NCBI GenBank assembly: GCA_015056575.1
Contig: SVGA01000018.1
Location: forward strand, 1 to 64,000
Direction of reading: 5' to 3'
DNA length: 64,000 nt
Source: Butyrivibrio sp.
GTDB lineage: Bacteria > Bacillota > Clostridia > Lachnospirales > Lachnospiraceae
Of the stretch, positions 41,430 to 51,736 are shown piece after piece; position 1 is the stretch's first letter; the number at the start of each line of letters is the position of its first letter. The notes under the pieces were generated by a model. That model was not told the origin of the DNA, ran no database searches, and worked only from the letters and a program-made list of their open reading frames with translations. The translations under genes were made by a program, and so were the position numbers.

Positions 41430-41508
41430 ATCTCTCCCGCTATCCTAATAAGTTTGTTACAACTTTGTTGCAACTTGTTAAGAATGTGAAAACACTCTGC
41501 AGGAAATA

Positions 41509-42306
41509 TTAACAAAGATTTCTACTCTTGTCAATGCAGGCGGATACTGCATCCATAACGGTTCCGCGGAATCCGTTCTCCTCAAGCACGCGTACAGCCT
41601 CGATCGTGGTGCCTGCAGGGGAGCAGACCATGTCTTTTAGCTCACCCGGATGCTTGCCGGTCTCCAAAACCATCTTGGCTGAGCCAAGTACGGACTGTGC
41701 TGCGAATTCATAGGCTTGTTTCCTGGTCATTCCGCCGGCCACAGCCGCATCCGCCATTGCCTCTATGAATAAAAAGACATATGCAGGTGAGGAACCGGAA
41801 ACTCCAACCACCACGTCCATAAGTGCTTCCTTAACGGTATAGGCTTTGCCAAAGCTGCCAAGGAGTTCCATGATAAAGTGAAGGTCGTCGTCGCTTACCA
41901 GGTCGTTTCTGCAAACTGCGGAACAGCCCTCTCCCACAAGGGCCGGAGTATTTGGCATAACCCTCACGATCTTAACGGGCTTCTCAAACTCTTTTGCGAT
42001 CCAGGAAATGCTTCTTCCGGCTGCGATGCTGACAATGACCTTGTTTTCGTCAACGCTGTCCATGATATCGGCGATGACCACCGCCATGTAATCCGGCTTG
42101 ACTGCCAGGAAGATGATATCGGCTTCCTTGGCCACCGCAGCATTTGAACTGCTGGTATGAATGCCGTACTGAGCGGCCACCTTCTTGCAGGTTGCCTCGG
42201 TATTTGCCGTTCCGATGATCTCGTTGGGCGCCACAACGCCCTTCTGGAGCATACCTCCGATCATGGCCTTCGCCATGTTTCCAAGTCCGATAAATCCTAT
42301 TGTCAT
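41509..42306 (-). CDS. proC: pyrroline-5-carboxylate reductase
   Basis: 265 residues. N-terminal Rossmann fold MTIGFIGLGNMAKAMIGGML, conserved VRVMPNTPALVGEGCSAV, and C-terminal GVSGSSPAYVFLFIEAMADA, PAGTTIEAVRVLEENGFRG. Last step of proline synthesis. The start overlaps the methyltransferase stop by 4 bases (ATGA). Confidence 0.95.
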   Translation of the reverse strand: MTIGFIGLGNMAKAMIGGMLQKGVVAPNEIIGTANTEATCKKVAAQYGIHTSSSNAAVAKEADIIFLAVKPDYMAVVIADIMDSVDENKVIVSIAAGRSISWIAKEFEKPVKIVRVMPNTPALVGEGCSAVCRNDLVSDDDLHFIMELLGSFGKAYTVKEALMDVVVGVSGSSPAYVFLFIEAMADAAVAGGMTRKQAYEFAAQSVLGSAKMVLETGKHPGELKDMVCSPAGTTIEAVRVLEENGFRGTVMDAVSACIDKSRNLC

Positions 42307-43127
42307 TTGTTTACCCCCCTTCTTTGTCTAGACGCTTCAAATGTTAATATCGCTGAAGATGTGGCCGCATTCATGGATTCCACCTCTCCCTTCATTGGGA
42401 TGAGGACGTAGGTCGCGGCTGCATCCGCTGTCTCTTTTGTCAGGCCGTTGCCTTCATTTCCTATCAAAAAAGCTGTCGGCTTCCGATAATCGAATTCGTC
42501 GTAGTTCTTCTGTCCCTTAAGGTGGGCAGCGTAGGTGTTTATGCCCTTTGCCTCCAGATCCTTAACCGTCCCCGCAAGGTCCTCTACATATATAAAGGGC
42601 ATTCTGAAAATGGAGCCCATGGTGGATCTTATAACCTTGGGATTATAGATGTCGGCACAGCCTTTGCTGAGGATAACCCCGGTAACACCTGCGCCCTCAC
42701 CGGACCTTAGCATTGTTCCCAGGTTTCCGGGATCCTGGATGTTCTCAAGGACCAGGAGAAGAGGTGCCGTCTCTTTTCCCTCGGAAAAAGAGCTCTCGTT
42801 GTAGCCGGTAAGTACCTCATCCTTAGAGTACTCGTACTGACGCATGACAGCCAGAACTCCCTGAGGTGTCTGGGTGTCGGACATCTTCTTCATGACCTCA
42901 TCGCTGACAGTCTCGGCGCCATACCTCCAAAGGATCTCCTTGTCGTCTTCGTCTGCGGTGTCAAGGAACTTCTCGGTGATGTAGACCTCCTTGACCTGAA
43001 GCACCGGAGCTTCCCTGAGCATCTTCATGCCTTCTATGACAAAGACCTTGTCCTCCCGGCGGGCCTTGCTCTTCTCTACATATGAAACAACCTTCTTAAC
43101 CCGGTCGTTACTGGTACTGGTTATCAT
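42303..43127 (-). CDS. TrmH/SpoU-family RNA 2'-O-methyltransferase
   Basis: 274 residues. N-terminal substrate-binding domain (VFVIEGMKMLREAPVLQVKE) and SPOUT knot with motifs VLENIQDPGNLGTMLRSGEG, FLIGNEGNGLTKETADAA and VLIPMKGEVESMNAATSSAI. It methylates rRNA or tRNA ribose; the exact target cannot be read. Co-transcribed with proC. Confidence 0.92.
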   Translation of the reverse strand: MITSTSNDRVKKVVSYVEKSKARREDKVFVIEGMKMLREAPVLQVKEVYITEKFLDTADEDDKEILWRYGAETVSDEVMKKMSDTQTPQGVLAVMRQYEYSKDEVLTGYNESSFSEGKETAPLLLVLENIQDPGNLGTMLRSGEGAGVTGVILSKGCADIYNPKVIRSTMGSIFRMPFIYVEDLAGTVKDLEAKGINTYAAHLKGQKNYDEFDYRKPTAFLIGNEGNGLTKETADAAATYVLIPMKGEVESMNAATSSAILTFEASRQRRGVNK

Positions 43128-43232
43128 CTAAGCTTCCTCTCACTGACAAATATTGTTAGTACGATTAGTATAGCACAATTGAGCCGAAAGTGGTCCTTGA
43201 GGACGGAGTCATGGGCTCATTTTATAAACCTG

Positions 43233-43419
43233 CCGGACATTCGGGTTGATACGGAAATGCGCAGTTCTCGGACGAGCAAGACAAAGCATGAAACGAAAAA
43301 GCAAGGGCCTGCTGACTGCTATGAGCAACGTCGATAGGAAGCAGGTCCTTGCTTTTGAGTTTATATGATTTGCTGCGCAGACGAACACAAGCATTTCCGA
43401 ATTATACCCGAGTGTCCGG
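43233..43419. repeat. nested long inverted repeat between rRNA/tRNA methyltransferase and sugar operon
   Basis: Outer arms CCGGACATTCGGGT...CGGAAATGC (43233-43260) and GCATTTCCG...ACCCGAGTGTCCGG (43391-43419) pair with one mismatch and a small bulge. Inside is a second stem, AAAAGCAAGGgCCTGCT / AGCAGGtCCTTGCTTTT (43297-43356). The inner stem may be the terminator of the permease gene; the whole could be one structured 3' UTR or a small inverted-repeat element. No gene in this 300-bp gap. Confidence 0.65.
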
Positions 43420-43434
43420 CTGCGATTATAATTA

Positions 43435-44628
43435 TCAGTTCTTTACGATCATCTTGCCGCCACGCTTTGATACTACGTCGAAGATAACTGCTGCAAGAAG
43501 TACGACACCCTTTACAACCTTCTGCATGTTGGCATCAACGCCCATAAGTGACATACCAAGGTTGATAACACCCATGAGAACCGCACCTACGATAACGCCG
43601 GGTACTGTTCCGATTCCGCCATAAGCGGATGCTCCACCGATGAAGCAGGAACCGATGGCGTCCATCTCGTAGTTCTGTCCGTATGTGGGCTGAGCTGATG
43701 TAAGTCTGGCAATGGTGATCATTCCTGCAAGAGCAGCAAGGAAGCCCATGTTGGTGTATGCCAGGAAATAAACTCTGTTTGTATCAATACCGGAAAGCTT
43801 TGTAGCCTTCTCGTTACCGCCTACTGCGTAGAAGTAACGACCAACTGTGGTGTTGGAGGTGATGTATCCGTAAATGAATACTACGATGATAACCCAGATG
43901 AGAACTGAAGGGATACCCTTGTGCTGAGCAAGTCTGTAAGCAAATGCCACAAGAACGCCAGCCAGTACCACCAGCTTAAGAGTAAAGGTCCAAATAGCCT
44001 CAAGCTCATATCCGGAGTTCTTTTTCTTGATACGTCCCATTACCTGGACAATAACCAGTACAGCTGCTGCAAGGATACCTGCGATAAGACAGGTCATGTT
44101 AAGTCCACCCTGGCCTCCGATGTAATCGGGGATATAGCAGTTTGCTCCGCCGCCGAAGAGGTTTACGAAGCCAACCTTGTCACCGATTGAAACGGTAAGA
44201 CCGTTAAGTACTACGTTTGAAAGTCCTCTGAATACAAGCATTCCTGCCAGTGTTACGATGAAAGGAGGAATTCTTACAAAGGCGATCCAGAAGCCCTGGA
44301 AAGCACCGATAGCTGTTCCGATGAGAACCATGATAATGATTGAAAGCCATACAGGTACATTGAGGTTCATCATAAGAACCGCACCTACCGCACCTACGAA
44401 GCACACAACAGATCCAACGGAAAGGTCAATGTTACCACCGGTTAAGATACACAGCAGCATACCTGTTGCAAGAACGAATACGTATGCATTCTGTGAGATC
44501 AGGTTACTTACGTTCATGGGAAGCAGGATCGCTCCACCTGTCTGCATTGAGAAAAATGCAACTACGATGATAAGAACAATGATCATCGTGTTCTTTTTCA
44601 AAAATCCTAAAACTGATTCTTTATTCAT
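43435..44628 (-). CDS. mmsB: sugar ABC transporter permease (GguB/XylH type)
   Basis: 397 residues, BPD_transp_2 family with about ten membrane helices; characteristic [20 protein letters not shown] and [40 protein letters not shown]. It forms the membrane channel with the ATPase gene that overlaps its start by 8 bases. Substrate probably a monosaccharide such as xylose, galactose or arabinose; not determinable from sequence. Confidence 0.9.
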   Translation of the reverse strand: MNKESVLGFLKKNTMIIVLIIVVAFFSMQTGGAILLPMNVSNLISQNAYVFVLATGMLLCILTGGNIDLSVGSVVCFVGAVGAVLMMNLNVPVWLSIIIMVLIGTAIGAFQGFWIAFVRIPPFIVTLAGMLVFRGLSNVVLNGLTVSIGDKVGFVNLFGGGANCYIPDYIGGQGGLNMTCLIAGILAAAVLVIVQVMGRIKKKNSGYELEAIWTFTLKLVVLAGVLVAFAYRLAQHKGIPSVLIWVIIVVFIYGYITSNTTVGRYFYAVGGNEKATKLSGIDTNRVYFLAYTNMGFLAALAGMITIARLTSAQPTYGQNYEMDAIGSCFIGGASAYGGIGTVPGVIVGAVLMGVINLGMSLMGVDANMQKVVKGVVLLAAVIFDVVSKRGGKMIVKN

Positions 44629-46174
44629 GATTCTCCTCCTTCTCTGCGGATGACTGTAATATATAAGTCATGATCTTTTCCTGGGTCGCGTCTTTTGCAT
44701 CAAGCTCCCCAACCATTTTTCCTTCATTCATTACGTATATTCTGTCGCACATACCAAGAATCTCAGGAAGCTCTGAAGAAATCATGATTACTGACTTACC
44801 CTCAGCTACCAGCTGATTTATAATGCAGTAAATCTCGTACTTGGCACCTACGTCGATACCCCTTGTAGGCTCGTCAAGAATAAGGATCTCGGGATCCGCA
44901 AACATCCACTTTGCAAGGAGAACCTTCTGCTGGTTACCACCGCTTAAGTTTCCTACGTTCTGCTCTACTGTAGGACATTTGGTCTTGAGCTTGTCCTTGT
45001 ACTCTACCGCTACGTTGTACTCTTTGTGCTTGTCGATAACCTTGTGGTTGCTGACTTCATCAAGGTTTGCAAGTGTTGTATTGATCTTTATGGGATTGGA
45101 CAGGATAAGTCCGTTACCCTTTCTGTCTTCAGTTACATATGCAAGTCCGTGACGGATAGCACTGCTTACCGTATTAAGATGGACTTCTTTGCCGCCTATA
45201 AAAGTCTGACCCGATATATTTTCCCCATAGCTTTTCCCAAATATGCTCATGGCAAGCTCTGTTCTTCCGGCGCCCATAAGACCTGAGATACCGAGAACTT
45301 CGCCTCTTCTTACATAAATATTTACGTTGTCAACGACTTTTCTTTCCTTCTGTAAAGGATGATAAACGTTCCAGTTCTTTACTTCCATCATTACTTCGCC
45401 GATGTGGGACTCTCTCTTAGGGAATCTGTCGGAGATCTCACGACCAACCATGCCCTTGATGATACGGCTCTCGGAGAGATCGTCTACACCCTTTGTAAGA
45501 GTCTCGATAGTTGCACCGTCTCTGATAACGGTGATCTTATCGGCAACATAAGAAACCTCATTGAGCTTATGAGAAATAATGATAGAGGTAAGACCTCTTT
45601 CTGCCTTCAGCTTAAGAAGCAGATCAAGAAGTGCCTTTGAATCTGTCTCATTAAGTGAAGATGTGGGCTCGTCAAGGATAAGAAGTCTTGCATCCTTGGA
45701 AAGAGCCTTCGCTATTTCAACAAGCTGCTGCTTACCTACACCGATGTCCTTAATAAGAGTCTGAGTATTCTCCTTAAGGCCTACGACGTCCAGATACTCT
45801 CTGGCAAGCGAGTTTGTTTCGTGCCAGTCAATCTTAAACTTCTGTCCTCTCTCGTTTCCAAGGAACATGTTCTCTGCAATTGTCATGTAAGGTATAAGAG
45901 CAAGCTCCTGATGGATGATAACTATACCCTTTGCCTCACTGTCTTTGATCTGGTTGAACTGACAAACCTGACCATCATAAATAATATCCCCCTCATATGA
46001 ACCATAGGGATACACTCCGCTAAGAACGTTCATAAGGGTGGATTTTCCTGCACCATTTTCACCTACCAGCGCATGGATCTCGCCTTGTTCTACCTGAAGA
46101 TTTACATTATCTAAGGCTTTAACACCAGGGAAGGTCTTGGTGATATTTTTCATTTCCAGCAATATCTGTGCCAC
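44621..46174 (-). CDS. mmsA: sugar ABC transporter ATPase, double cassette
   Basis: 517 residues with two ABC domains: Walker [19 protein letters not shown], signature [15 protein letters not shown] and [20 protein letters not shown] in the first; [15 protein letters not shown] (degenerate P-loop), [15 protein letters not shown] and [20 protein letters not shown] in the second. This is the MglA/XylG/GguA arrangement, with a weak second P-loop as usual. It powers the permease encoded directly downstream. Confidence 0.93.
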   Translation of the reverse strand: MAQILLEMKNITKTFPGVKALDNVNLQVEQGEIHALVGENGAGKSTLMNVLSGVYPYGSYEGDIIYDGQVCQFNQIKDSEAKGIVIIHQELALIPYMTIAENMFLGNERGQKFKIDWHETNSLAREYLDVVGLKENTQTLIKDIGVGKQQLVEIAKALSKDARLLILDEPTSSLNETDSKALLDLLLKLKAERGLTSIIISHKLNEVSYVADKITVIRDGATIETLTKGVDDLSESRIIKGMVGREISDRFPKRESHIGEVMMEVKNWNVYHPLQKERKVVDNVNIYVRRGEVLGISGLMGAGRTELAMSIFGKSYGENISGQTFIGGKEVHLNTVSSAIRHGLAYVTEDRKGNGLILSNPIKINTTLANLDEVSNHKVIDKHKEYNVAVEYKDKLKTKCPTVEQNVGNLSGGNQQKVLLAKWMFADPEILILDEPTRGIDVGAKYEIYCIINQLVAEGKSVIMISSELPEILGMCDRIYVMNEGKMVGELDAKDATQEKIMTYILQSSAEKEENHE

Positions 46175-46213
46175 TTTGCCCTCCTCCTATCTTTTCGCTT
46201 TTCTTTTTTGAGC

Positions 46214-46251
46214 GAACATAGGGCGGGTCGTTTAAGGCCCGCCCTATGTTC
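46214..46251 (-). terminator. strong intercistronic hairpin between chvE and mmsA
   Basis: GAACATAGGGCGGG/CCCGCCCTATGTTC: a perfect 14-bp GC-rich stem with a 10-base loop, followed on the minus strand by a purine-rich AAAAAAGAAAAG rather than a T-run. It lies between the binding-protein gene and the ATPase gene. Likely stabilises the upstream message and lowers downstream expression rather than acting as a full terminator. Confidence 0.75.
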
Positions 46252-46272
46252 AATTTGGGAAAATAAGAGGTT

Positions 46273-47361
46273 TTACTTAAGCTGATCCTCTGTGTAATAG
46301 CCGGAATCAATAAGAAGCTCTTTGTAGTTGTTTACGTCTGCGAATACGGGCTCGCAAAGGTATGAAGGGATAACGCCTGTGCCGTTGTCATAGGTCTTTG
46401 TATCATTAACGGGAGCCTCTGTTCCCTTCATGATAGCGTCAACCATCTCAACAGTCTTAGCAGCAAGTGTACGTGTATCCTTGAAGATAGACATTGACTG
46501 CTTGCCGGCGATCATGTTCTTAACGTTAGCAACGTCACAGTCCTGACCTGTGATGATAGGCCACTCACCTGTGTAGTTAGCTGTAAGTGAGTTTGTAACA
46601 CCGAGTGCTGTTGAGTCGTTTGAGCAAAGAACTGCATCAAGCTTTGTTCCGTCAGCATAGTTAGCAGAAATGATGGCATCCATTCTGGACTGAGCATTTT
46701 CTGTTGACCAGTTAGCTGTTGCAACGTTATCGAAATCAACCTGACCTGACTTAACAACAAGCTTGCCGCTGTCGATGTAAGGCTTAAGAACGTCGATAGC
46801 ACCGCCGTAGAAGAATCTTGCGTTGTTGTCACCGGGGTCACCTGTGAAGATCTCAAGGTTGAAAGGACCTGCTGCATTGTCGAGGTCAAGCTGCTCTTTG
46901 ATGTACTCGCCCTGCTTTGTTCCTACCATGTAGTTATCGAATGTTGCATAGTAAGAAACAGCGTCGGAGTTCATGATCAGACGGTCATATGCGATAACCT
47001 TGATGCCCTGCTCCTTAGCCTGTGCAAGAACTGTTCCCAGGGAATCACCATCGATAGATGCGATTACGAGAACCTTGGCACCTGAAGAGATCATGTTCTC
47101 AATCTGAGAAACCTGTGTTGCAATATCGTTTGAAGCATACTGAAGGTCAACTTCATATCCTGCTGCCTTGAGCTGCTGCTCCATGTTTGCACCGTCCTGG
47201 TTCCATCTCTGAAGGTCCTTTGTAGGCATTGCTACACCAACCTTACCTGAGCCTGATCCTGAACCCGATGAAGATGCAGGAGCTGCTGCGCCGCCGCATC
47301 CAACCAGCATTGAAGCTGCCAGTACTACTGAAAGAATACCGCTTAAAATTTTCTTCTTCAT
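46273..47361 (-). CDS. chvE: sugar-binding lipoprotein of the ABC transporter
   Basis: 362 residues. Lipoprotein signal with lipobox (AASMLVGCGG), then a periplasmic-binding-protein type I fold: VGVAMPTKDLQRWNQDGANM, IKVIAYDRLIMNSDAVSYYA, CSNDSTALGVTNSL, ITGQDCDVANVKNMIAGKQS. This is the ChvE/multiple-sugar-binding group. RBS GGGAGGATTACTAA. It delivers sugar to the mmsA/mmsB transporter; a 15-bp palindrome lies in its leader. Confidence 0.9.
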   Translation of the reverse strand: MKKKILSGILSVVLAASMLVGCGGAAAPASSSGSGSGSGKVGVAMPTKDLQRWNQDGANMEQQLKAAGYEVDLQYASNDIATQVSQIENMISSGAKVLVIASIDGDSLGTVLAQAKEQGIKVIAYDRLIMNSDAVSYYATFDNYMVGTKQGEYIKEQLDLDNAAGPFNLEIFTGDPGDNNARFFYGGAIDVLKPYIDSGKLVVKSGQVDFDNVATANWSTENAQSRMDAIISANYADGTKLDAVLCSNDSTALGVTNSLTANYTGEWPIITGQDCDVANVKNMIAGKQSMSIFKDTRTLAAKTVEMVDAIMKGTEAPVNDTKTYDNGTGVIPSYLCEPVFADVNNYKELLIDSGYYTEDQLK

Positions 47362-47393
47362 TTAGTAATCCTCCCTTTATTGGATTGGTTTTA

Positions 47394-47408
47394 CAGACAT
47401 AATGTCTG
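47394..47408. promoter_or_regulatory. 15-bp palindrome in chvE leader
   Basis: CAGACAT-A-ATGTCTG is a perfect odd palindrome, 33 bases before the chvE start. Placement between promoter region and RBS suggests an operator or RNA hairpin. Which regulator binds is unknown; the response regulator encoded upstream is one candidate. Confidence 0.5.
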
Positions 47409-47489
47409 CTCTTTACATGATTCAATTTACCACAGAACAAATAGGAATGATTTACGACTTGTAGCACATTTTTAAGTTGTACTGTTTTA

Positions 47490-47526
47490 TAAAAAAAGCC
47501 GTGCTAGCATTTTTTTGCAAGCACGG
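47490..47526 (-). terminator. terminator after second binding-protein gene
   Basis: CCGTGCT/AGCACGG (47499-47505 with 47520-47526) followed on the minus strand by TTTTTTTATAAAAC. It separates the sensing genes from the chvE-mmsAB operon. Confidence 0.8.
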
Positions 47527-47589
47527 ACTATTTCGCAACAATATTTTGCTATTTGCCTTTTAAAGTGAAACAAAATTTCCATGCCCTGC

Positions 47590-48663
47590 TCAGTTTGAGG
47601 GCATTTTCCCGGGAACATTCAGGTATACATCCTCTTTAAGATGAAAGCCGCTGCCTATTATCACCTCATCGATGTTGTCCTTTGTTACGGCAATGGGCTC
47701 TATCTTCAGATATGGGACCGTCCCGCTCTCTCCAAAATACTCCGAGACATCGGCCTCCTCCAGTGCCTCGCCCTTTGCAAGGCTGACTGCTGCCTCCGCA
47801 GCCTTCTGAGCCAGCTTCTCGATTGGCTTGTATACGGTCATCAGCTGAGTCCCCTCAACTATCCTCTGGCAGGCTTCAAGATCGGCGTCCTGTCCCGCCA
47901 CCAGCTTTTTTCCTGCAAGTCTCTTCTCAGCAAGGGCATACACAACTCTGCTGGCAAGATCGTCGTTTCCGCACATGATCGCGTCCGCCTCCTCGATCCT
48001 CTCAGGGTTATTGTATACGTAATCCCCCGCCAGCTCTGCCTTCCAGCCGTCGCAGTAGTACTCATCCAAAATCTCAACGCCGTTGTCGCTCAAAACAGAC
48101 TTAAAGCCGCCGTCCACCATGGGCACGTTCCTATCCTTCGGAGAGCCGCAGATCATAACCGCCTTGTTCCCCTCCCCAAGGCCCGCCTTTACCATAGCTT
48201 CCCCCATAAGCTCTCCGACTTTTTCATTGTCAAAAGAGATATAGAGGTCCACCACTGCTTGGGGAATGGGGCGATCGTAGGCTATAACCTTTATTCCGGC
48301 ATCCCGGGCCCTTTTGACGGAGTCCGTAAGTTCATCCGGATCTATGCTGATGATGACAATGACATCCATCCCCTTTTTTATAAAGTAGTCGATGTGATCC
48401 TTCTGCTGCTGCACGTCTCCGTTGGCATTCTGGACGTTGACCTCCGCACCCAGCTCTTTTGCCGCGGAAACAAAGACGTCACGGTCTCTCTGCCAGCGCT
48501 CTATGACAAAAGAGTCAAAGCACATGCCTATCTGTATCCCGTCGTCGTTGTCTGCCGAATTGTCAGTGTCCCCGGGAGCCGCAGCTCCGCATCCGACAAG
48601 GCACCCGCACAAAAGCGCCATAGCCAGCACCATCCCCAATATCCCCTTAAGATTCTTTTTCAT
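47590..48663 (-). CDS. sugar-binding lipoprotein, second copy
   Basis: 357 residues. Lipobox in LLCGCLVGCGAA, then a periplasmic-binding-protein type I fold: IGMCFDSFVIERWQRDRDVF, IKVIAYDRPIPQAVVDLYIS, MCGNDDLASRVVYALAEKRL, LVAGQDADLEACQRIVEG. It is a diverged relative of ChvE. It starts inside the stop of the response regulator (ATGA overlap), so it belongs to the sensing operon and may present the ligand to the histidine kinase or serve the transporter. Confidence 0.88.
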   Translation of the reverse strand: MKKNLKGILGMVLAMALLCGCLVGCGAAAPGDTDNSADNDDGIQIGMCFDSFVIERWQRDRDVFVSAAKELGAEVNVQNANGDVQQQKDHIDYFIKKGMDVIVIISIDPDELTDSVKRARDAGIKVIAYDRPIPQAVVDLYISFDNEKVGELMGEAMVKAGLGEGNKAVMICGSPKDRNVPMVDGGFKSVLSDNGVEILDEYYCDGWKAELAGDYVYNNPERIEEADAIMCGNDDLASRVVYALAEKRLAGKKLVAGQDADLEACQRIVEGTQLMTVYKPIEKLAQKAAEAAVSLAKGEALEEADVSEYFGESGTVPYLKIEPIAVTKDNIDEVIIGSGFHLKEDVYLNVPGKMPSN

Positions 48664-50261
48664 ACACTAAGCTTCTCCTTGTACTCAGTAGGAGTTATCC
48701 CCACGTTCTTCTTGAAACTCCTGCTGAAATAGTTGGGATCCGTATATCCGCAGGAAAGACATATCTCCTTTATGGACAGTCCGGAGTTCTCCAACAGCTC
48801 TTTTGCCTTCTCTATCCTGATGTTGGTCAGGTATTCAATGAAATTAAGGCCGCTCTCCTCCTTGAAAACCTTGCTGAAGTAGTAAGGAGAGATATTCACA
48901 ACCCTGGATACGTCGTCCAGGGAGATGTCCTTGTCGAAATTGTCCTCGATGTAGCGCTTGGCGGTCCTGATGATGTCGCCTGAGCGCTCCTCCCGCTTGC
49001 TCACAACATCTCGGCAGGCACTCATTGTCTTTTCCGAAAACCATTCCCTGATCTCCTCCGGGGTATTAAGCTCCATGATCTGAGGCAGGTAGTCGCTGCG
49101 CCCCGAGTAGTGATAGGTCTGGCCGCCGTTCTGATAGGCGATGTGCTCTGCATAGAGGGTGAACTCAAGGGTCTTGAGTCTCATGGACATAAGATCGCCA
49201 TCCAGAGCCTTCTGGCACATCCACTCGCCGTATTTGTCAACCATTACCTGAGCCTCGTTGAGGTCGCCCTTGGCGATAGCCTCAAACAGCGGTCTCTCCA
49301 GGTTTTTGGGATAGTCATCGTCGTAGTCGCAGGAGATCACCAGATCGTCCACATGAGCAACGGAGCCGGTGGTGACTATAAGGGCGTTGAGAGCCTCACG
49401 GTAAGAATCCCCCAGCTCCCTGAGGGGCTTGACGCCGCCGATACCGATCCTGAAGCTGATGTCGGTTTTTTTTCGAAGAAAACGCACAAGCTCCCTGGCT
49501 CTGTCGATCATCTCGGTTCTTTTGTTGTACTCGATGCGGGACTCGTTGCACGGGATCAGCACCGCGATCTTGTTGGACATCACGTTTCCGATCTTGCAAT
49601 CAAAGTAAGACTTGACCCCCTCGCGGATCTCATGGTACTTGCCGGAGATCTTCACGGAACTTCCGATGGCGTTGGTCATCCTGCTGCCTTCCTGGGAATC
49701 TCCGCAGACAATGGCCATCATACAGCCGTAATTCTCGGTGATACCAAGTATGGTCTTATAGTTGTTTACATCCTCTTCAAAGTGCTCCTGCAAAAGAATG
49801 TCGTAAATAAGCCCGTTCTCTATGATTGGCTCCACGGTCTCGAGCTTCTCTTTAATAAGAAGGTCGTTGCTGCGTTTTGCCCTGTCTCCGTCTATCTGGG
49901 CCATGGCTCTTTTCAAGACCGCCACAACCTTCATCTTCTCCATGGGCTTGGTTATGTACTCCATAACCCCCAGGGCAATGGCCTCCTTGGCATAGTCGAA
50001 CTTGTCATAGGCAGACATTACGATGAAAACCGTATTGGTGCAGAACTGCTTCATCTCCCTTATGGCGTCTATGCCGTTGATGCCGGGCATGTGAATGTCG
50101 ATGACCGCAATGTCCGGCCTGAAGTTCTCTGCCAGCTCAATGACGCTCCTGCCGCTCTTGGCACATTCCACCTGACAGCTGTCGCCAAACTCTTTTTCTA
50201 TTATGAATTTCATGGAATCGATGACAATACCTTCGTCATCCGCCACCATCACTCTGTACAT
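48660..50261 (-). CDS. response regulator with AraC-type output domain (YesN-like)
   Basis: 533 residues. Receiver domain at the N-terminus (MVADDEGIVIDSMKFII, phosphoacceptor in IAVIDIHMPGINGIDAIREM, lysine in ITKPMEKMKV), a long middle domain, and a C-terminal pair of AraC HTH motifs (DISLDDVSRVVNISPYYFSK, IKEICLSCGYTDPNYFSRSF). It should activate sugar uptake genes, probably the chvE operon downstream. It overlaps the histidine kinase by 13 bases. Confidence 0.93.
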   Translation of the reverse strand: MYRVMVADDEGIVIDSMKFIIEKEFGDSCQVECAKSGRSVIELAENFRPDIAVIDIHMPGINGIDAIREMKQFCTNTVFIVMSAYDKFDYAKEAIALGVMEYITKPMEKMKVVAVLKRAMAQIDGDRAKRSNDLLIKEKLETVEPIIENGLIYDILLQEHFEEDVNNYKTILGITENYGCMMAIVCGDSQEGSRMTNAIGSSVKISGKYHEIREGVKSYFDCKIGNVMSNKIAVLIPCNESRIEYNKRTEMIDRARELVRFLRKKTDISFRIGIGGVKPLRELGDSYREALNALIVTTGSVAHVDDLVISCDYDDDYPKNLERPLFEAIAKGDLNEAQVMVDKYGEWMCQKALDGDLMSMRLKTLEFTLYAEHIAYQNGGQTYHYSGRSDYLPQIMELNTPEEIREWFSEKTMSACRDVVSKREERSGDIIRTAKRYIEDNFDKDISLDDVSRVVNISPYYFSKVFKEESGLNFIEYLTNIRIEKAKELLENSGLSIKEICLSCGYTDPNYFSRSFKKNVGITPTEYKEKLSV

Positions 50262-51736
50262 TCTTCTCCTCCGAAAGGAAGTCTTATGATAACTTCACAG
50301 CCCTTGTTCTCGCCAAAGCTTATGATATCAATGGCATCCTCCGCCTCGGCAAAGATTCTGATCCTGGAGATAACGTTATCCATTCCAATACCGTTGTTGT
50401 CGTAGCTGTCCTCAATGTGACTGAAGCTTCCGCTTAGCAGCTGGTCAATGGTCTTACTACTGATGCCCTTTCCGTTGTCCCTGATGCTGATGCAGACATT
50501 GTCATCCTCTCTGTAGACTCTGAGCATGATCTTGCCTTCCCCTGCCATCTCCCTGATGCCGTGGTTTACCGCATTTTCAACAATGGGCTGAAGTATCATG
50601 CTGGGCATGATGTGGTCAAGAAGCCTCTCATCCACCTGCTTCTCGTAGCCGATATCTCCGGAAAATCTTACGTTCAGGATCCTTATATAGTTGTCCACCA
50701 GTGTCACTTCGTCCCTGATGGTCACGTCTCTTTTCTGGCTCTGTACATTATACCTGAAAAAGTCCGCCACGGTCTGCACGTACTCGTAGGTCCTGTCTGC
50801 TCCCTCCATCATGGCAAGCTGAGCTCCCGCATTAAGGGTATTGAACAGAAAATGGGGATTGATCTGAGCCTGCAGGTACTTGAGCTGGGCGTCTTTAAGA
50901 TGCGCCTCCATAAGCAGCTCTTTTTCCTGCATGTAGCGTTCATTCTCCATGCTCTCCTTGAGCTTCTCGATATAGTCCTTGATGCTGACCACCATCTTAC
51001 TGAATGCGTTGATAACTATTCCCACCTCGTCATGGTAAAGAGCCGGTGGTATGGTGGCGTCAAAATTGCCCTCCGATACTTCATTGGCGGAGTTCGCCAG
51101 TCTCTTAAGGGGCATGATCACTGTTGTCACAAAGCCGGTAACCAGGATTACGTTTCCTATCATAACAAGAGTCATGACGCCGACTCCGATGACCTCGAAC
51201 CTTCTGAAGGCCCGGGAAAGAGTCAGATAGTTCTCGGAGTTTATAACGAACAGCTCCAGGTTCAGGCTTGTGATATAGTCGTCGATATCCTCATAGAGCC
51301 TTGTGCTGCTCTCATAAAAAGACCTGTATTTCTCAACGTTACGTCCTCTCTTGGTCTCAATGGTCTGCGCTACTTCCTCGAGGTAATTCTGGGACATATG
51401 CCTTATGTTTCTCTCCATCCTGTTGTAGGCCAGGTCCGTTACGGAGTCATCCAGATTAAGAGAAAGATCCGAGAAATACTGGGCATCCCTGTAGTACTCC
51501 TCCAAAGACTCGCTGGTCTTTGCACTTAGGTAAGCGGTCATGGAATCCTGGACTCTGGTCATGGCCTCGGAAAGCTCGTTCAGGGAGCGGTTGTCCTGAT
51601 AAACCATCTCCATATCCTCGGACATGCTGTTGATACCCAGGATCAAAAAGATATTTACTATGAAGATAATGACGTTGGCAAAAATACAGACGCTGATGAT
51701 CTTGAACTGAAGGGGGCGGTTGAGGAATTTATTCAT
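50249..51736 (-). CDS. sensor histidine kinase (YesM-like)
   Basis: 495 residues from the ATG at 51736 (MNKFLNRPLQFKIISVCIFA) behind GGAGGAAGGAG. Two membrane helices (about 11-31 and 188-210) frame an extracellular helical sensor domain; HAMP follows. His_kinase region has LKYLQAQINPHFLFNTLNAG with the phosphorylated His, and the ATPase shows MILQPIVENAVNHGI and ISIRDNGKGIS. This is the LytS/YesM class, cognate to the AraC-type regulator. It overlaps the anchored binding protein by 8 bases. Confidence 0.93.
   Translation of the reverse strand: MNKFLNRPLQFKIISVCIFANVIIFIVNIFLILGINSMSEDMEMVYQDNRSLNELSEAMTRVQDSMTAYLSAKTSESLEEYYRDAQYFSDLSLNLDDSVTDLAYNRMERNIRHMSQNYLEEVAQTIETKRGRNVEKYRSFYESSTRLYEDIDDYITSLNLELFVINSENYLTLSRAFRRFEVIGVGVMTLVMIGNVILVTGFVTTVIMPLKRLANSANEVSEGNFDATIPPALYHDEVGIVINAFSKMVVSIKDYIEKLKESMENERYMQEKELLMEAHLKDAQLKYLQAQINPHFLFNTLNAGAQLAMMEGADRTYEYVQTVADFFRYNVQSQKRDVTIRDEVTLVDNYIRILNVRFSGDIGYEKQVDERLLDHIMPSMILQPIVENAVNHGIREMAGEGKIMLRVYREDDNVCISIRDNGKGISSKTIDQLLSGSFSHIEDSYDNNGIGMDNVISRIRIFAEAEDAIDIISFGENKGCEVIIRLPFGGEECTE

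Noticed and set aside
47641-48732. 363-residue plus-strand ORF opposite the second binding-protein gene
   Set aside because: Exact antisense of a well-supported lipoprotein gene; His/Leu-rich shadow with no recognisable domain.
49110-50405. 431-residue plus-strand ORF opposite the response regulator
   Set aside because: Shadow frame of the YesN-like gene; no RBS, no family features.
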